Origin: Enoplolaimus lenunculus
Taxonomy: Eukaryota; Nematoda; Enoplea; Enoplida; Thoracostomopsidae
Direction of reading: 5' to 3'
DNA: 64,000 bases
NCBI GenBank assembly: GCA_030248215.1
Contig: JASANG010002222.1
Coordinates: 1 to 64,000 of the forward strand
The notes under the pieces are model-generated. The model ran no database searches. It saw only the letters and a program-made list of their open reading frames with translations, and was not told the origin of the DNA. How positions within the stretch are numbered: the stretch's first letter is position 1; each line of letters begins with the position of its first letter. Both the position numbers and the translations under genes were made by a program. Positions 27,103-38,427 of the stretch are shown piece after piece.

Positions 27103-27543
27103 CTGTAATGACCCGAATAAGAGGGGGGACTGATATTTATTTGGCCTCTCCAGAGAGTACCCCCTTGTTATTCGGTTACGGACTGTTATTTATTTTTAAC
27201 CCACGCCCCGCTACCCTTCGTTACTGATATATTTCCGGTACTGCAATTATCCGTTGAATTAAACGTATATTTGTGTCAATAGCTTCAGTGATAATGCAAG
27301 GTTATACTTAGGAATGTTCTTTCAAAATTAATAAAGTTTCGGATTCAAATTATTTGGTCCTGGAGTCATTTTTGCGCTACAATTAGGGATAATCGACATA
27401 TATGGACTATGGACTCTGATTAGTGATTAAGGACTCTATCCGCTTTCGGACTCTTATTAGGGATACGGAGTCTTAATATTCATAGGGACTCAAAATGTGG
27501 ACACCCTCTCTTATTACCCCCCCCCTTATTCGGGTCACTACAG
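27103..27543. mobile_element. Inverted-repeat element with GACCCGAATAAG ends
   Basis: Begins ctgtaatgacccgaataaga and ends cttattcgggtcactacag, with G-runs and C-runs just inside. About 440 bases, no coding capacity. Lies in the calpain upstream intergenic region. Confidence 0.8.
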
Positions 27544-28442
27544 TATTAATTGAAGCCTGATTAATTAATCAAATTTTGCTGTGAATCTATGAATTTACAT
27601 AATGACGCAATTATGCGCAGATATTCAGGAAAAAAAGACAAAGAACTAAGAAAAACATAAAAACTACGAAAAATGCATAGAAATAATTTATTTTGAAAAT
27701 TTATGTTTTTTTCGGTGATGACAAAAAATTGACCGAAACCAAGACTTTTCATGGCCGGTTTCGGGCCCCGGTTTTAACCGAGACCTCTCATCCCTGCTTA
27801 AAGATTGAGGCAACTATTTTCGCTTTGGCGTGGGCCTAGTTGTGCACTTATTTTTACGCTGAAGTTTAACCTTTGGTTCAGGAATTAGATAATAAGCTCA
27901 AATACTGTTGCGCCTTATTTTCTAGCGTTACTGTAGCCCAATAAATAGTGTGAACGTCCACCGCCACATGCAGACATTTAAAACACATGGATGTTGGAAA
28001 AAATACGTACTGTTCTGGTGTATAAGTCATTCAGTTTCCATAGCAATTGCATGAAAAATTTTTAAAAAATATTCAGCAAGTCAAAGTGCCGAAGCCGAAG
28101 CCGGACGCTCAGTTTCAATCTGATTGGTTTTATTATTTACGTCAAGCAATTGCAAATTGACATGCAATTGCTGTTGCTAATTTTTCCAGATTGTCAAGAG
28201 CGATAGCAATTAAGATAAAGCATCCCACCAAGGTATTTCTTCGGCATCTGCAATCAATGTATCAATAGACTTAGTAAAGCCTCGGCGTAGGTTTAGGCTT
28301 AGGTGTTGATGCATGGTTAAGGCTTACGTTTTGGTAAGCCATAGGGTTGCGGTTATGGGCTTAAAGTTAGACAACGCTTAGCGTAGAGTTAAGCAAAATG
28401 TAGGCTTTGGCTTACGGCAAGGTTTACGTATAGGCTGTATCG

Positions 28443-28870
28443 ATGTCGCGGCAGCTGTCCTGCAGTCCCGGTAGCTGTCCTGCTGTCCCAGCGGCTGTCC
28501 TGTTGTCTCGGCGGTTACCATGCTGCCCATGCGGCCGTACTGCAGTCTCAGTTGTTCACTTGTTGTCCCAGCGGCTTTGTTGCTGTCCCGGCGGATGTCC
28601 TGTTAGCCTAGCAGTTCTCTTGCTGTCCCGGTGGCTGTCGTTTACTGTTCCGGCAGCTGTTCTGTTGTCCAGGTTGTCCCTGCTAAGCTGGATGTCTCCG
28701 CGGCCACGGTTGGCCTGCTGTCTCATCTACGCTACTGTTAAAGCTGTCCTGCTGTCTCGGCTGTCCTGCTGTCCCTGCTGTCCTGCTGTCCCGGCTGTCC
28801 TGCTGTTCAGGTTATCCTGTTGTACCTTGCGTCCTGCAGTCAATTCTGTCCTGCTGTCCAGGCTGCCCCA
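28443..28870 (+). repeat. GC-rich minisatellite (CTGCTGTCC-type units)
   Basis: Degenerate head-to-tail units built on gctgtcctgctgtccc and cggcggctgtcc, about 15-18 bases each, over about 430 bases. It creates a Cys/Leu/Ser-rich open frame that I treat as accidental. It ends about 150 bases before the calpain ATG, so it lies in the promoter or 5' UTR of that gene. Confidence 0.9.
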
Positions 28871-29023
28871 CCTTTCGGCAAATTCTGAGAACAGCAGAAG
28901 TGAGTCATATTTTTTCTCCTTCATTCTGTTGTTTTTTTGACATAAGGACATCTCTCAGAGTATCATTGGCCACCAGAACAATGTTATACCTAACGCAGTT
29001 GTGCTAAGTGTATATAATAATAT

Positions 29024-30600
29024 ATGGCAACGTTTCAGATCACACAGTTTAGTTCGAAACAAAATTACTACGACTTAGCAACCAAATATCGTGAGAAAAA
29101 GAAACTTTTCGTTGACACTGAATTTAAAGCTGCAACCAAATTACTGGTAAAATCAGACCGGCATCGAGACATTGTGTGGAAACGGCCAAAGGTAAGTTGT
29201 GCATTCTGCCAATAGTTGTTTCATTGAAAGATTGGAACACGGGCCCGTACACAACTGGTGGGCATGGGGGCTCGAAAATTTTTTGCCCCCCCCCCTAGCA
29301 AGGTGGGCTAGCTACCGGCCTGCTGTGACGTAAACTCTTTGATCACTGAAAGTTTGCTTATATCATCCTAATTGTATTATCTGTCACGCTGGCAGATCTC
29401 ATGTCATGATCCATCCCGGTAAAGGGCTTCTCAACAGGAATCAAAACTAGGCGTTCGACTTTTCGCTCGCTTCATCCGCGATGCTTTATTACGCTGTTTT
29501 ATTTCCCACGGCTTTTAGTAATTTCTGGATCCGATACTCATCCACGAAAGCAATCGTGCACGGACATTTCTTAAGTTCCGCTTATCCATAAGGTACAACA
29601 GATCAAGAATTCATAAATCCGCCACTGCATTTGGCGAAAACGTATCGCACTGGTTTCGCCAATCTTTCGTGACACTGTTGCCTCAAGAGCTGTGGAAATA
29701 AGTATTGCACTATCTATAATGTTTGTGTACAAATCTAATTACTACTTTCAGGAAATTTCGCCCAAAGGGAAGCCGATTTTTGTTCAAGATGGTATTGCTG
29801 AAATGGATGTTATGCAAGGCTTAGCAGGTAAACATTTACGCAAATTATGCCCTTATCAATAAAATGGCAGATTTCATTCGTTAAAACCCGATCAATGATT
29901 ACAGAGTTTTTTGACGCAAGCGCCGTTCCGCTGCTATGCTACGCCTTGTAACCCTTCGGATATAGAAATATTATTTGCCAACTGCTATGTGCATTTTTTG
30001 TTAAACTACAGTTCTGTATTTCAGGAGATTGTTGGATACTCGCGGCATCGGCAACAGTAGTTCAACGACCTGGTCTATTTTACCGAGTTGTTCCTCCGGA
30101 TCAGAGCTTTGAAAACGACTCTTATGCCGGCATTTTTCACTTTAGAGTACGTTTATAGTTTTATACTAATAACACTCAATGTTGTTTAACAGTTAGAATG
30201 GTATGTTATATATAAATCTTTTATCTGGCAAGTCACCCAATTAAGAGGCTCGATGTATAATTTTGTATGCGAAGTTGCTTATGTTTTATGTTGTGTAAAA
30301 ATCAGAGTACAACCAAACGTCTGTCTCTTGCTTAGACTCGTTTAGGTTTTCTGCTAAAGTTCAATTGTGCGGTGCGTTTTGCTTTGGCACAATTTTGACG
30401 AGTTAATTGTCGGGTTTTCATAAAAAAATAAGCTTAAAACCTAAACGTTTGACAAGATTAAGCAATTACTTGCTGAAATTGATTCAATTCCGTGTTAAGA
30501 CTTCGGCAAATTTTGGGTATTTTTCACCTGCGGATGCACCCTGTAAAAATATTAAAAAATTATTGCACGCGACGAATAAACATTAAAATTCCTGTAAAAG

Positions 30601-30687
<87 letters not shown>

Positions 30688-33600
30688 TTCTAATTCCGTG
30701 CTAAGATTCGAATCGCAGCATCTAGAGTGGAAGGCTTCTAGCATCATCACTTAGCTGTAAGAGCATGCCGGTTGAGTCCCAGGGGATCTTACATTTTACG
30801 AAGATTATGTGCTGCACGCGCTTCCTTGAGTTATTGAAACTGTGCATCATGGTTACGTTTTGCATGTATTCAGTTAAACTTATTTTCTCTTTATAGTATA
30901 CTCTATGTGGAAATGGGTTCAAATCGTTATTTTTAGATTTGGCACCAGAAAAAGTGGTACGACGTGGTCATTGATGATTTACTGCCGTACGATAAGCGAG
31001 TGAATCGGTTACGATACGCTCGTTCAGTGAACAGAAACGAATTTTGGTGTGCGCTGTTGGAAAAAGCTTATGCAAAGTAGGTTTATTACAATATAGTTTA
31101 GCGGTATCAATAGGTTAAAGATATAAGGGATATATTAGTTCCCAAAATTTCTGGACAGGAAACAAAAAATCAATGTATATAGTGCAGATATATGGATCCT
31201 GAATGTCAAAAAAATTTTACGGAAGGTTATATCATCCTAAACTAAAATCGTGGCCACGGCTCTGATTTTGCGCAATTTACGTTAACTTTTATAGACGTCA
31301 TTAAAAAATACTGCAACCACGTTGACTAGTTGTTATTTTACGTCTTACGTCAAAATTGAGTAGATTCCGTTTTAGAGTTTACGGATCGTACGAAGCAATC
31401 GGTAACGGAGGTTCGTTGGCTCGCGCGTTGACCAACTTAACTGGCGGATTTTGCTATTTGTACTTCCTTGAAATGCACGAAAATGGTTGCAGTACAATCA
31501 GCAAAGTTCTTGACGTTAGCTTATCGAACGGGCATTTGGTATGCGCGGCGACCAAGGCAGATTTGGCAAAGGTAAATGTTTCATTGATAACAGTGACAAA
31601 ACACGGTTTCAAACACAGTAAGTAATTAAAATCTCTAAAACTATCCTCACTGACCGAAAAATCTTAAAGCCGACACCGTTAAACTAAAAACCAGTTTTGT
31701 CGAAACGCGACTGCGTTTCGTCGATAAATCTCCTAACTTATGATAGCGGTTCAGTAGAGGGCGTACCAGAATTATATTTCAGAAGCTATTCCAACGTCAT
31801 ATATACCTCAAAGTTTCCTGGCAACGAGCGAGAAACGGTTTTTGACCTCTATGTCTCCAGAGATGAAATTGTATTAAAGTTTTCGCCTTTTTATAAGCAA
31901 ACAACATTCGTACTGTTTCGCCAACTTTTTTATTTATCACTGTATTCTGCTTGAATTTGTTAATGTTGTAGAATGCGAACATCTCAGGAATCACCGCTGG
32001 ACATGCGTACGGGATAAACAATTTTGTTTGGGTAAGTTCGAGCCTTACAGATAGATATTTGCAAAAATGACGCAAACACTTCCGGTAAAGGTCCAATGCC
32101 TCGTTTGGCTATGCCAAACTAGCTATGATTTTATAGCGACTGTGAATGTTGCTTTATTAGCGTTGCGTTTGGAATCGTATACCTGACTACTTTTATAATC
32201 ATGTTGAATGCTGCCGGTAAACCGTTTTATTTAGCAAACCAGTGAATTAAAAGTGTGGGTTTATCCAGGATTTTATTTCGGGTTGGATTAACAACATATA
32301 AAATTTTTTATACCTTTTAGGATCTGTAAATTGTTACTCCCAAGCCTGTCCAAAAGTACTTCATTTGTTGTGTCAAAAAATTTCAGGAGGGGATATATCC
32401 CCCTAACCACTTTCGTGTATACGCCCGTGGCTGGGCAAATTTGAATCAGGGGCGTAGCCAGGTTTTAATTTCGGAAAGATAAATTTTGAACCTGTAAATA
32501 TGGTTTTCTCGTCTGTACAGAGAGTTCGGGAGGAGGAATATATTCGTTCTATATTTTTGTATACGTCCCTGAACTCAATCTTATTTTAAATTTTACTCTG
32601 TTTAATAAGCTATATGGCGTCGCAAAATCTTAACCCTAAACCTGTTAGGAACTAACAAATCGTTGCTGGTATTAGTAATGGTACACCTGTTTGACAATTA
32701 AACGGCAAATTGCAATCTCAAACACTTTGTTTCTTGTACTTTACAATTTCTACGTTATGTCAATAAAATCTTTTTCTTTCTTTAGGTTAAACAGAAAAAT
32801 CGTGAAAAAATGCTGGTGTTGCTTCGAAATCCGTGGGGAACGCTTGAATGGACCGGACGATGGGGTGACAAAGACCAAAAAAGTTGGAACCAAATTCCAC
32901 CTGCAGATAGAAAACGTTTATATAACGATAAAGCGGACGGCACTTTTTGGTACACTGACGTTTTAAAATACATCGGTTTATCGCTCAGAAATTTAGTACA
33001 TATTCAGTTTTTGCTATAGTAATATATACAGTTTCTTTACTAATTAATCTTGAGGCGTTGATTTTCAGCACACAGTGTGCGATTTTATGCTTTAGTGTAG
33101 CATACATTTGCCTGAAATCACGCATTTAAGCTATTAATTTGCTAAAATATCAATAAAAAGATATATCCAGAAGTTTTACCCTGCAAAAGAAAAGCCGACC
33201 AACGGCACTGTTACAAACGGCTACAAACGCCGAAATATGGTATCAACTGTGGCCACAATTGTCAGATGGTTATGGATTCAATCACATTTGAACCAAAGAA
33301 ATGACAACTCATTTACTATTTCCCGTTAAACCGCTGAAACATGAAAACAGCAAAGATTGAATTTGAAAATTGTCTTAATTTCGTGATTCTTTTAAAAACC
33401 GCAGTAGGAACTGGAGTTGAACCGATCTTTCTAATTGGCCAGTTTATTTGTAAACTCTGAAGCAATGGAAAACTGAAATTATTTACATATTCAATTTCCA
33501 TTCATTACCGTTTTCAAAACCTTAGTTGGAAAAAACCTTTCTAATTTCATATGGCCGAGCCAGATAAAGTAGGTAACGCGTAAATGAGCTGTATTTGTCG

Positions 33601-36600
33601 AATTCGCTATTTGACAACCAATCACTAGCTGGCAATAGGTGCTACAACCGCTTGAGAAATCGGACCAATAACTATTATACTTATACTTTTGGGTCGTAGT
33701 TAGGTATTCAGTGTGAAAGGCAGATTATGTAGCCACATCGGTAGTCATGAATTGTACTGGTTCGCTATGACAAGAAATATATACCAATTAACTTATTTTT
33801 GTGTAATCGTATATATTCCACTTGAAAGTGTGTTTTATAGCGAAGGGTTACGTTAACGCAAATTCAGCTTTGTATGATATATAACTTATTTAAGGATGGA
33901 ATGGAGCGATTTTGTGAAAAATTTTGTTCAAATCATCGTGTGTCACATCAGTTACGACGTGTACAAAGAGATCGAACAAGTCACCGGGAACCTGCCGGAC
34001 TACGAACGCAAATGGTTCAAAACAGAGTTGGCTTTGGAAAAAGGTACGAAATATTGGCTGGGTTTCTTACTTAAGTGTTTACTTAAGTTATACTTAAGTC
34101 GCCGAATTGTTAAATACTTGAATTTTCTAGCAAAAACAAATATAACACCAAATGTCAGCCATTGCCAAAGTACTAGTTTTGCTTTATATTAAATAGGCAC
34201 ATTAAATCTGCAATTTCAAGTACACCAAGGTTAGTATGTCTGAATGTTAACCCGTAAGTCAGCGACTTAAGTATTTACTTCACTTAAGTACACTTTTAAA
34301 GCTGCACGGTTTCAGAAACTCAGCCATTGTGGCTTTTAAGAAAGTTTTCACTTTCACGATTCATTAGAAAATTAATGTTGTTGGGATGGCGTATTGGTAT
34401 TATTCGCAGCAGTTGTATTGTAATAATTGGAACCGAACCCGTAACCATCGAAGGACCAGTAGCTGATTTTAAGTTATGTGAAATAACCACAGCGCTGGAG
34501 CAGCCATCCTCCATGCCTTCATTTGGGGGGGCTCCCTCCCCTAGAGGGGCCCCCACCCTAACCGATTGAAACAAAAACAGCCGAAGTTTTAAAATGTGCC
34601 TGGCTTCTCGCTCGCTCTGCTCGCAAGTTTGGAGCCCGCACCCTGACATTTTAGGGGGCGCCTACCCTTGTCTGCTCGGCACTGAATAACCACATACCCT
34701 CTCACCTATTTCCTGCCCCTTGAAACTGACGGGGAACGGACATGTTCAGAAATAACGTTACAGTTATGGCTTTCGGAATATCCATCAGCAATTCTGATTT
34801 GACACAACGTGCAAGGGCCTTTTCACCACAGAACCTTAATTATTTTCATGAAGATATAAAGACGCCTTAAAACGTATTATAACATTGGCCAAAAAACAGT
34901 TATTGTTTGAACAACTTTAGACGATATGGATGAAGGTATTGATATTGAGCTTGGAAATCGAGATGATGACGCCGAAAAGACATCAATATTCGTTGTGACT
35001 GTGAATCGAATCTGTTCGTTGCGGGGAATGAAATCGATGCCAACACAAGAAGACGCTTTGCCAACGTTCACTGTACACAAGGTTAGTTTGTTTTAAATGT
35101 TTATTAGCTTTTTATACCTACTCTAAAATTTTGATATACTTTATATTATTTTAAAATCATTAAAATAGTTTGTCAATGCTAATAGCTCAGAGATGAAAGT
35201 GAATAAAGATTTTTTGATCGGCGTTTTACTCGCGAGTCTAAGGTTGGTAAAGATAAACAGATTTTTTCCCGTGGTTAGGAATTTTTTACCCACAGGTATG
35301 CCAACGTCAAAACTTTCCTTACCCAGCTCGTACTTACGCGCAGTGGTGCAATTCTGGTAATGCTCTCTATAAAGGCACGTTAAACGAATTTTGATTGTGC
35401 TGTTAAATAAATTTTTCTGGTTGTTTACTAGTCGTCTACTGAAGATGGTTACAACAAGTTTATTCTCTTCGGAAGAAGAAATCATGGCTACGCTCCTGAT
35501 TCTAACGCTTTACAGTAGTATCAGCGAAAATTTATGAAATTATCTTTTAAAGGGCGAAGCAAACGCAAAGAAAAAGCGATACATGCAAATGGACAGCTAC
35601 AATTTATCGGACGTCAGTTTAACAATACGGCTAACTCTACGACCGGGTATATATTGTGTTCTATTCGAAGACGCGTATATAGATTCAAAGGATCAATATT
35701 ATTTGAGCTTACTAGCGGAAAAAGATGTCGTCGTACTGAGTGGGTAGGTTGAAAAAGTTGAATTTAAGTATTTACGTAAACAACAGTCGTTTAACTAGAT
35801 TGAACAGATTAAACCCGTGTTCAAACGCATGTGCAATTTTTACCTCATCAAAACACATTCTGGTTACAATTTCTTCTGAACAAATTGTGAATGTAACGCT
35901 GAAATTGTGTTAGGGATTTAAGTTAAAACAGCGATTAATTGCCCATTTTATAAATCTTGATGACCGGTTACTTGTAATTTTTGGTTGCGGGACTGCATCA
36001 CTATCGCATAGCATTTGGTTTACGCTAATACAATTTATGTTGTACAAATGTAATATGATTAGACCTAAACAATATATACGTACTTTGGACATCGTTCCAG
36101 CTACATTTTTTTGCGTTAGTATTCCAAATATTCATACGAATTTAATTAGTCAAGTTTCAAAATTAAATAATCATTGCAGTGGTGACGTCATTGCTAAATC
36201 ACGAGTAAACAGCACCAAAAATTCATCGTCGACCGCCAAAGCAAACGCCAGCGATAACAAAAGCCACGATCGACCTCGCTATGATAAGAAAGAACGTTAT
36301 CCAAGATCGAAAAACGATCATTCCGGAAGTGAATCGTATTCAACAAGCTTCACTGAAGACAGCTACAGCAGCGAATATGATACGGATGATACACGGAAGG
36401 AATCTAGACGAAAAAACGCTCATCGGAGCCGAAAACATCAAAAACACCGACGCCGTCATTCGCACGTGGAAAGTTCACCTGAACGGCATAGCTTGGACGA
36501 AAAAGAAACTGGTCTGAAGAAAAGCGTGAAACGGCGGCCTCGGTCGGCACCAAAACATCAAAAGCAGCGGCGCCAATCAAAACCACGGGTTACAAGCTCA

Positions 36601-36633
36601 CACCACGAACGGCGAGAACGGGCAAAATCTTAA
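29024..36633 (+). CDS. Atypical calpain (TRA-3/CAPN5-like core) with basic Ser/Arg-rich tail
   Basis: Calcium-dependent cytosolic cysteine protease. Exons: 29024-29191, 29752-29827, 30025-30146, 30937-31076, 31376-31571, 31972-32031, 32786-32949, 33895-34043, 34197-34229, 34921-35081, 35553-35743, 36180-36633. All phases match and total 1914 nt, giving 637 residues and a TAA stop. The start matches the family N terminus (QNYYDL...[10 protein letters not shown], then IVWKRPK). Catalytic Cys is in GDCWILAA (about residue 84), His in GHAYGI (about 245), Asn in [10 protein letters not shown] (about 269). Residues about 310-486 form the C2-like domain ([26 protein letters not shown]). No penta-EF-hand and no second C2 follow. 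Instead a tail of about 150 residues runs from a Ser/Tyr/Asp patch into Arg/Lys/His-rich sequence. It converges on the S28 gene. Nearest type by N terminus is TRA-3/CAPN5, but orthology is not proven. Positions may be off by one base. Confidence 0.9.
30304..30542. mobile_element. Short CAACC-type element, left arm
   Basis: Starts agagtacaaccaaacgtctg and ends cacctgcggatgcaccctg. It shares the tttggcacaattttgac block with the 2134-3347 family. It lies in a calpain intron, at the point where the palindrome reaches the window limit. Confidence 0.7.
30603..30684. repeat. (TA)n microsatellite, left arm
   Basis: About 80 bases of uninterrupted TA in the calpain intron between the exons at 30025-30146 and 30937-31076. 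Its partner in the right arm is interrupted differently. Confidence 0.97.
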
Positions 36634-37716
36634 CTTTTAAGTGCGGAATCGTTTCAAAAATTGCAAAATACTTTTCGCGTTTTGAGAAAAAGCGTTTATA
36701 TTGAAGACGAAATACTATGTTGACAATAGCTGAAAAGCGTAGTAGTGTGAAAGTCACTGTTTGAAACACGAAACACACTTAAAATAGCGTTATATTTTTG
36801 ACACGATTCCTAAGAACGATAAATTTTAAAATTGTGTTCATGAAAACTTCCATACTTTATACACAAAGCGATCTGTTGTTTTTTTGGACTAAAAATATTT
36901 CAAATTCTAGTCCATAAATAGATTAGGTGTTGACCGTTTACAGGGAAACTGCTTTGGAGTAAGCTTAAGTTTTAGAATAGTGTAGTTGTACGTTGACTAT
37001 AAAATTTTGAGGAAAACTTAAATATAGTAGCGCGTGCTACCATTTGTTTTAGTGAACGCTCGGTGTAAAATTCCACCATATGTTCACGAAATATTGTGGA
37101 CGACGCATAATTGTAATACAAAGATCAAAAAATGGTTAGTAACAGAAAATAAGTCCGACCTAAGTTACAGTATAACGGTCGCGCTATAATTTTGATTATT
37201 TTAGTGCCTTTACGGCACTACAGGCGTCGTCCGTTGTTGTTCGGCGGCACGACAAGTACAACCTAACCCTACTATAGAACTCGGGTTGCGGTAGTAAACC
37301 AATACAGTAGCTAGAAACAAAGATAACTTGCTGCCCGAATATATTTCATTATTAATTTTTCTATATTTGTGTTTGTACTGCAATTCTGTCTTGAATTTTT
37401 CGGACGATTAACTGGTATTCTTATACTGAAATAAACATCAAAATGATTACATGACTTCGTAGCCATTAGTACCTGTCCTGTTTGTGGTATACAAAGAGAA
37501 ACAGATTACTATTTCACTCAGTATATGAGTATAACCTATAGCTAAAGACAAACTTGTGGGTTTGGGTTTGACAACAAATCTGGTAACAGGATTTGTACTT
37601 TCATAGTTACCTGAGTTTTAATCACAAGTTTAGTTCAAAAGCAACGCGTAATAGAGAGCTGGGAATGTTGAATCCAACCAAAACAGCAGAATTAAAATAT
37701 ATATAATATATAGCAG

Positions 37717-37886
37717 TCATGGGACGATGTATAGAACAAGGCTGTAAACACAGTATAACCAGTTTCTAAGCCTAAGCGTTAAAGAATGTGCTTATACCTA
37801 CTGGGCAAAAATAGTGTGATGCATAAGCTTTTACTCTATTGTAATTCCGCATAAAAACGCAACCGCCCCTGATCTTTACATGGACC
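37717..37886. mobile_element. CCTAAG-core element, left arm intergenic
   Basis: A divergent member: cctaagcctaagcg near 37770, and the CCGCCCCTGATCTTTACATGG terminal type near 37870. It lies between the calpain and S28 3' ends and is mirrored at about 56388-56556. Confidence 0.6.
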
Positions 37887-38229
37887 GCGGTCATTTTAAA
37901 ATCAAAGAATTTGCAATTTTCAACAAAAAATCGTTAATAAAACTAGGCCTCAGCTGATGCAGCAAAAATTACGTCGTGTTTTACTTGTATTTTAAGCATA
38001 ACCGTGCTATAAATATTAGTAAAATTTTGTCAAGCGCCATAGCAACTATATTACTATTTTCTTTGGCAGAAATTTTACTCAATAGTAAGTAATTTTTTAG
38101 AGAAAGAAGTTTCTACATTTGAGAATAAGGGTATACAACATAAGACAATTTTCAAGTTAAAGTCAAACCCTTATATGCAATTTCTACAATAACATGCGTA
38201 AATAAGGTAACTTTTGAGGGGGTAGTGTC

Positions 38230-38372
38230 ATGGACACTGAAGCAAAAAAAAGCTTCAGTATCCTGAAGACTGAAGCCAAAAAGCTTCAGCATCCTGGACA
38301 CTGATGCCAAAAAACTTCAGTATCCTGAACCTAGAAGCCAAAAAGCTTCAGTATCCTGGACACTGAAGCTTT
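38230..38372. repeat. Tandem hairpin repeat after left S28 stop
   Basis: About four units of roughly 35 bases, each with AGCTTCAGTATCCTG and CACTGAAGCC. The two halves (GCTTCAGT and ACTGAAGC) are inverted, so each unit can fold. It lies about 55 bases beyond the S28 stop codon in the direction of transcription, so it probably falls in the 3' UTR. Confidence 0.85.
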
Positions 38373-38427
38373 TTCAAAATTATTCACACACTTTCTTTAC
38401 ATTACATTTTCGTGATGTCGAGGATAA

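Larger units (their letters stand above)
36634..38427. other. Convergent intergenic region, left arm
   Basis: Lies between the 3' ends of calpain (plus) and S28 (minus). Contains the CCTAAG element at 37717, the tandem hairpin repeat at 38230 and a short hairpin gtgcctttacggcac near 37203. No gene seen. Mirrored at about 55845-57633. Confidence 0.7.

Noticed and set aside
28443-28940. 165-codon open frame rich in Cys, Leu and Ser
   Set aside because: It is the translation of the CTG/TCC minisatellite; the repeat, not coding selection, keeps the frame open.
30492-30686. Open frame ending in alternating Tyr-Ile
   Set aside because: Produced by the (TA)n microsatellite.
34320-34649. 109-codon minus-strand frame conserved in both arms
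   Set aside because: Conserved only because the arms are duplicates. It overlaps a GC-rich repeat with the GCTCGCTCTGCTCGC motif, and its frame shifts between arms near 34530.
36404-36586. Minus-strand frame opposite the calpain tail
   Set aside because: Antisense shadow of the Arg/Ser-rich tail exon.
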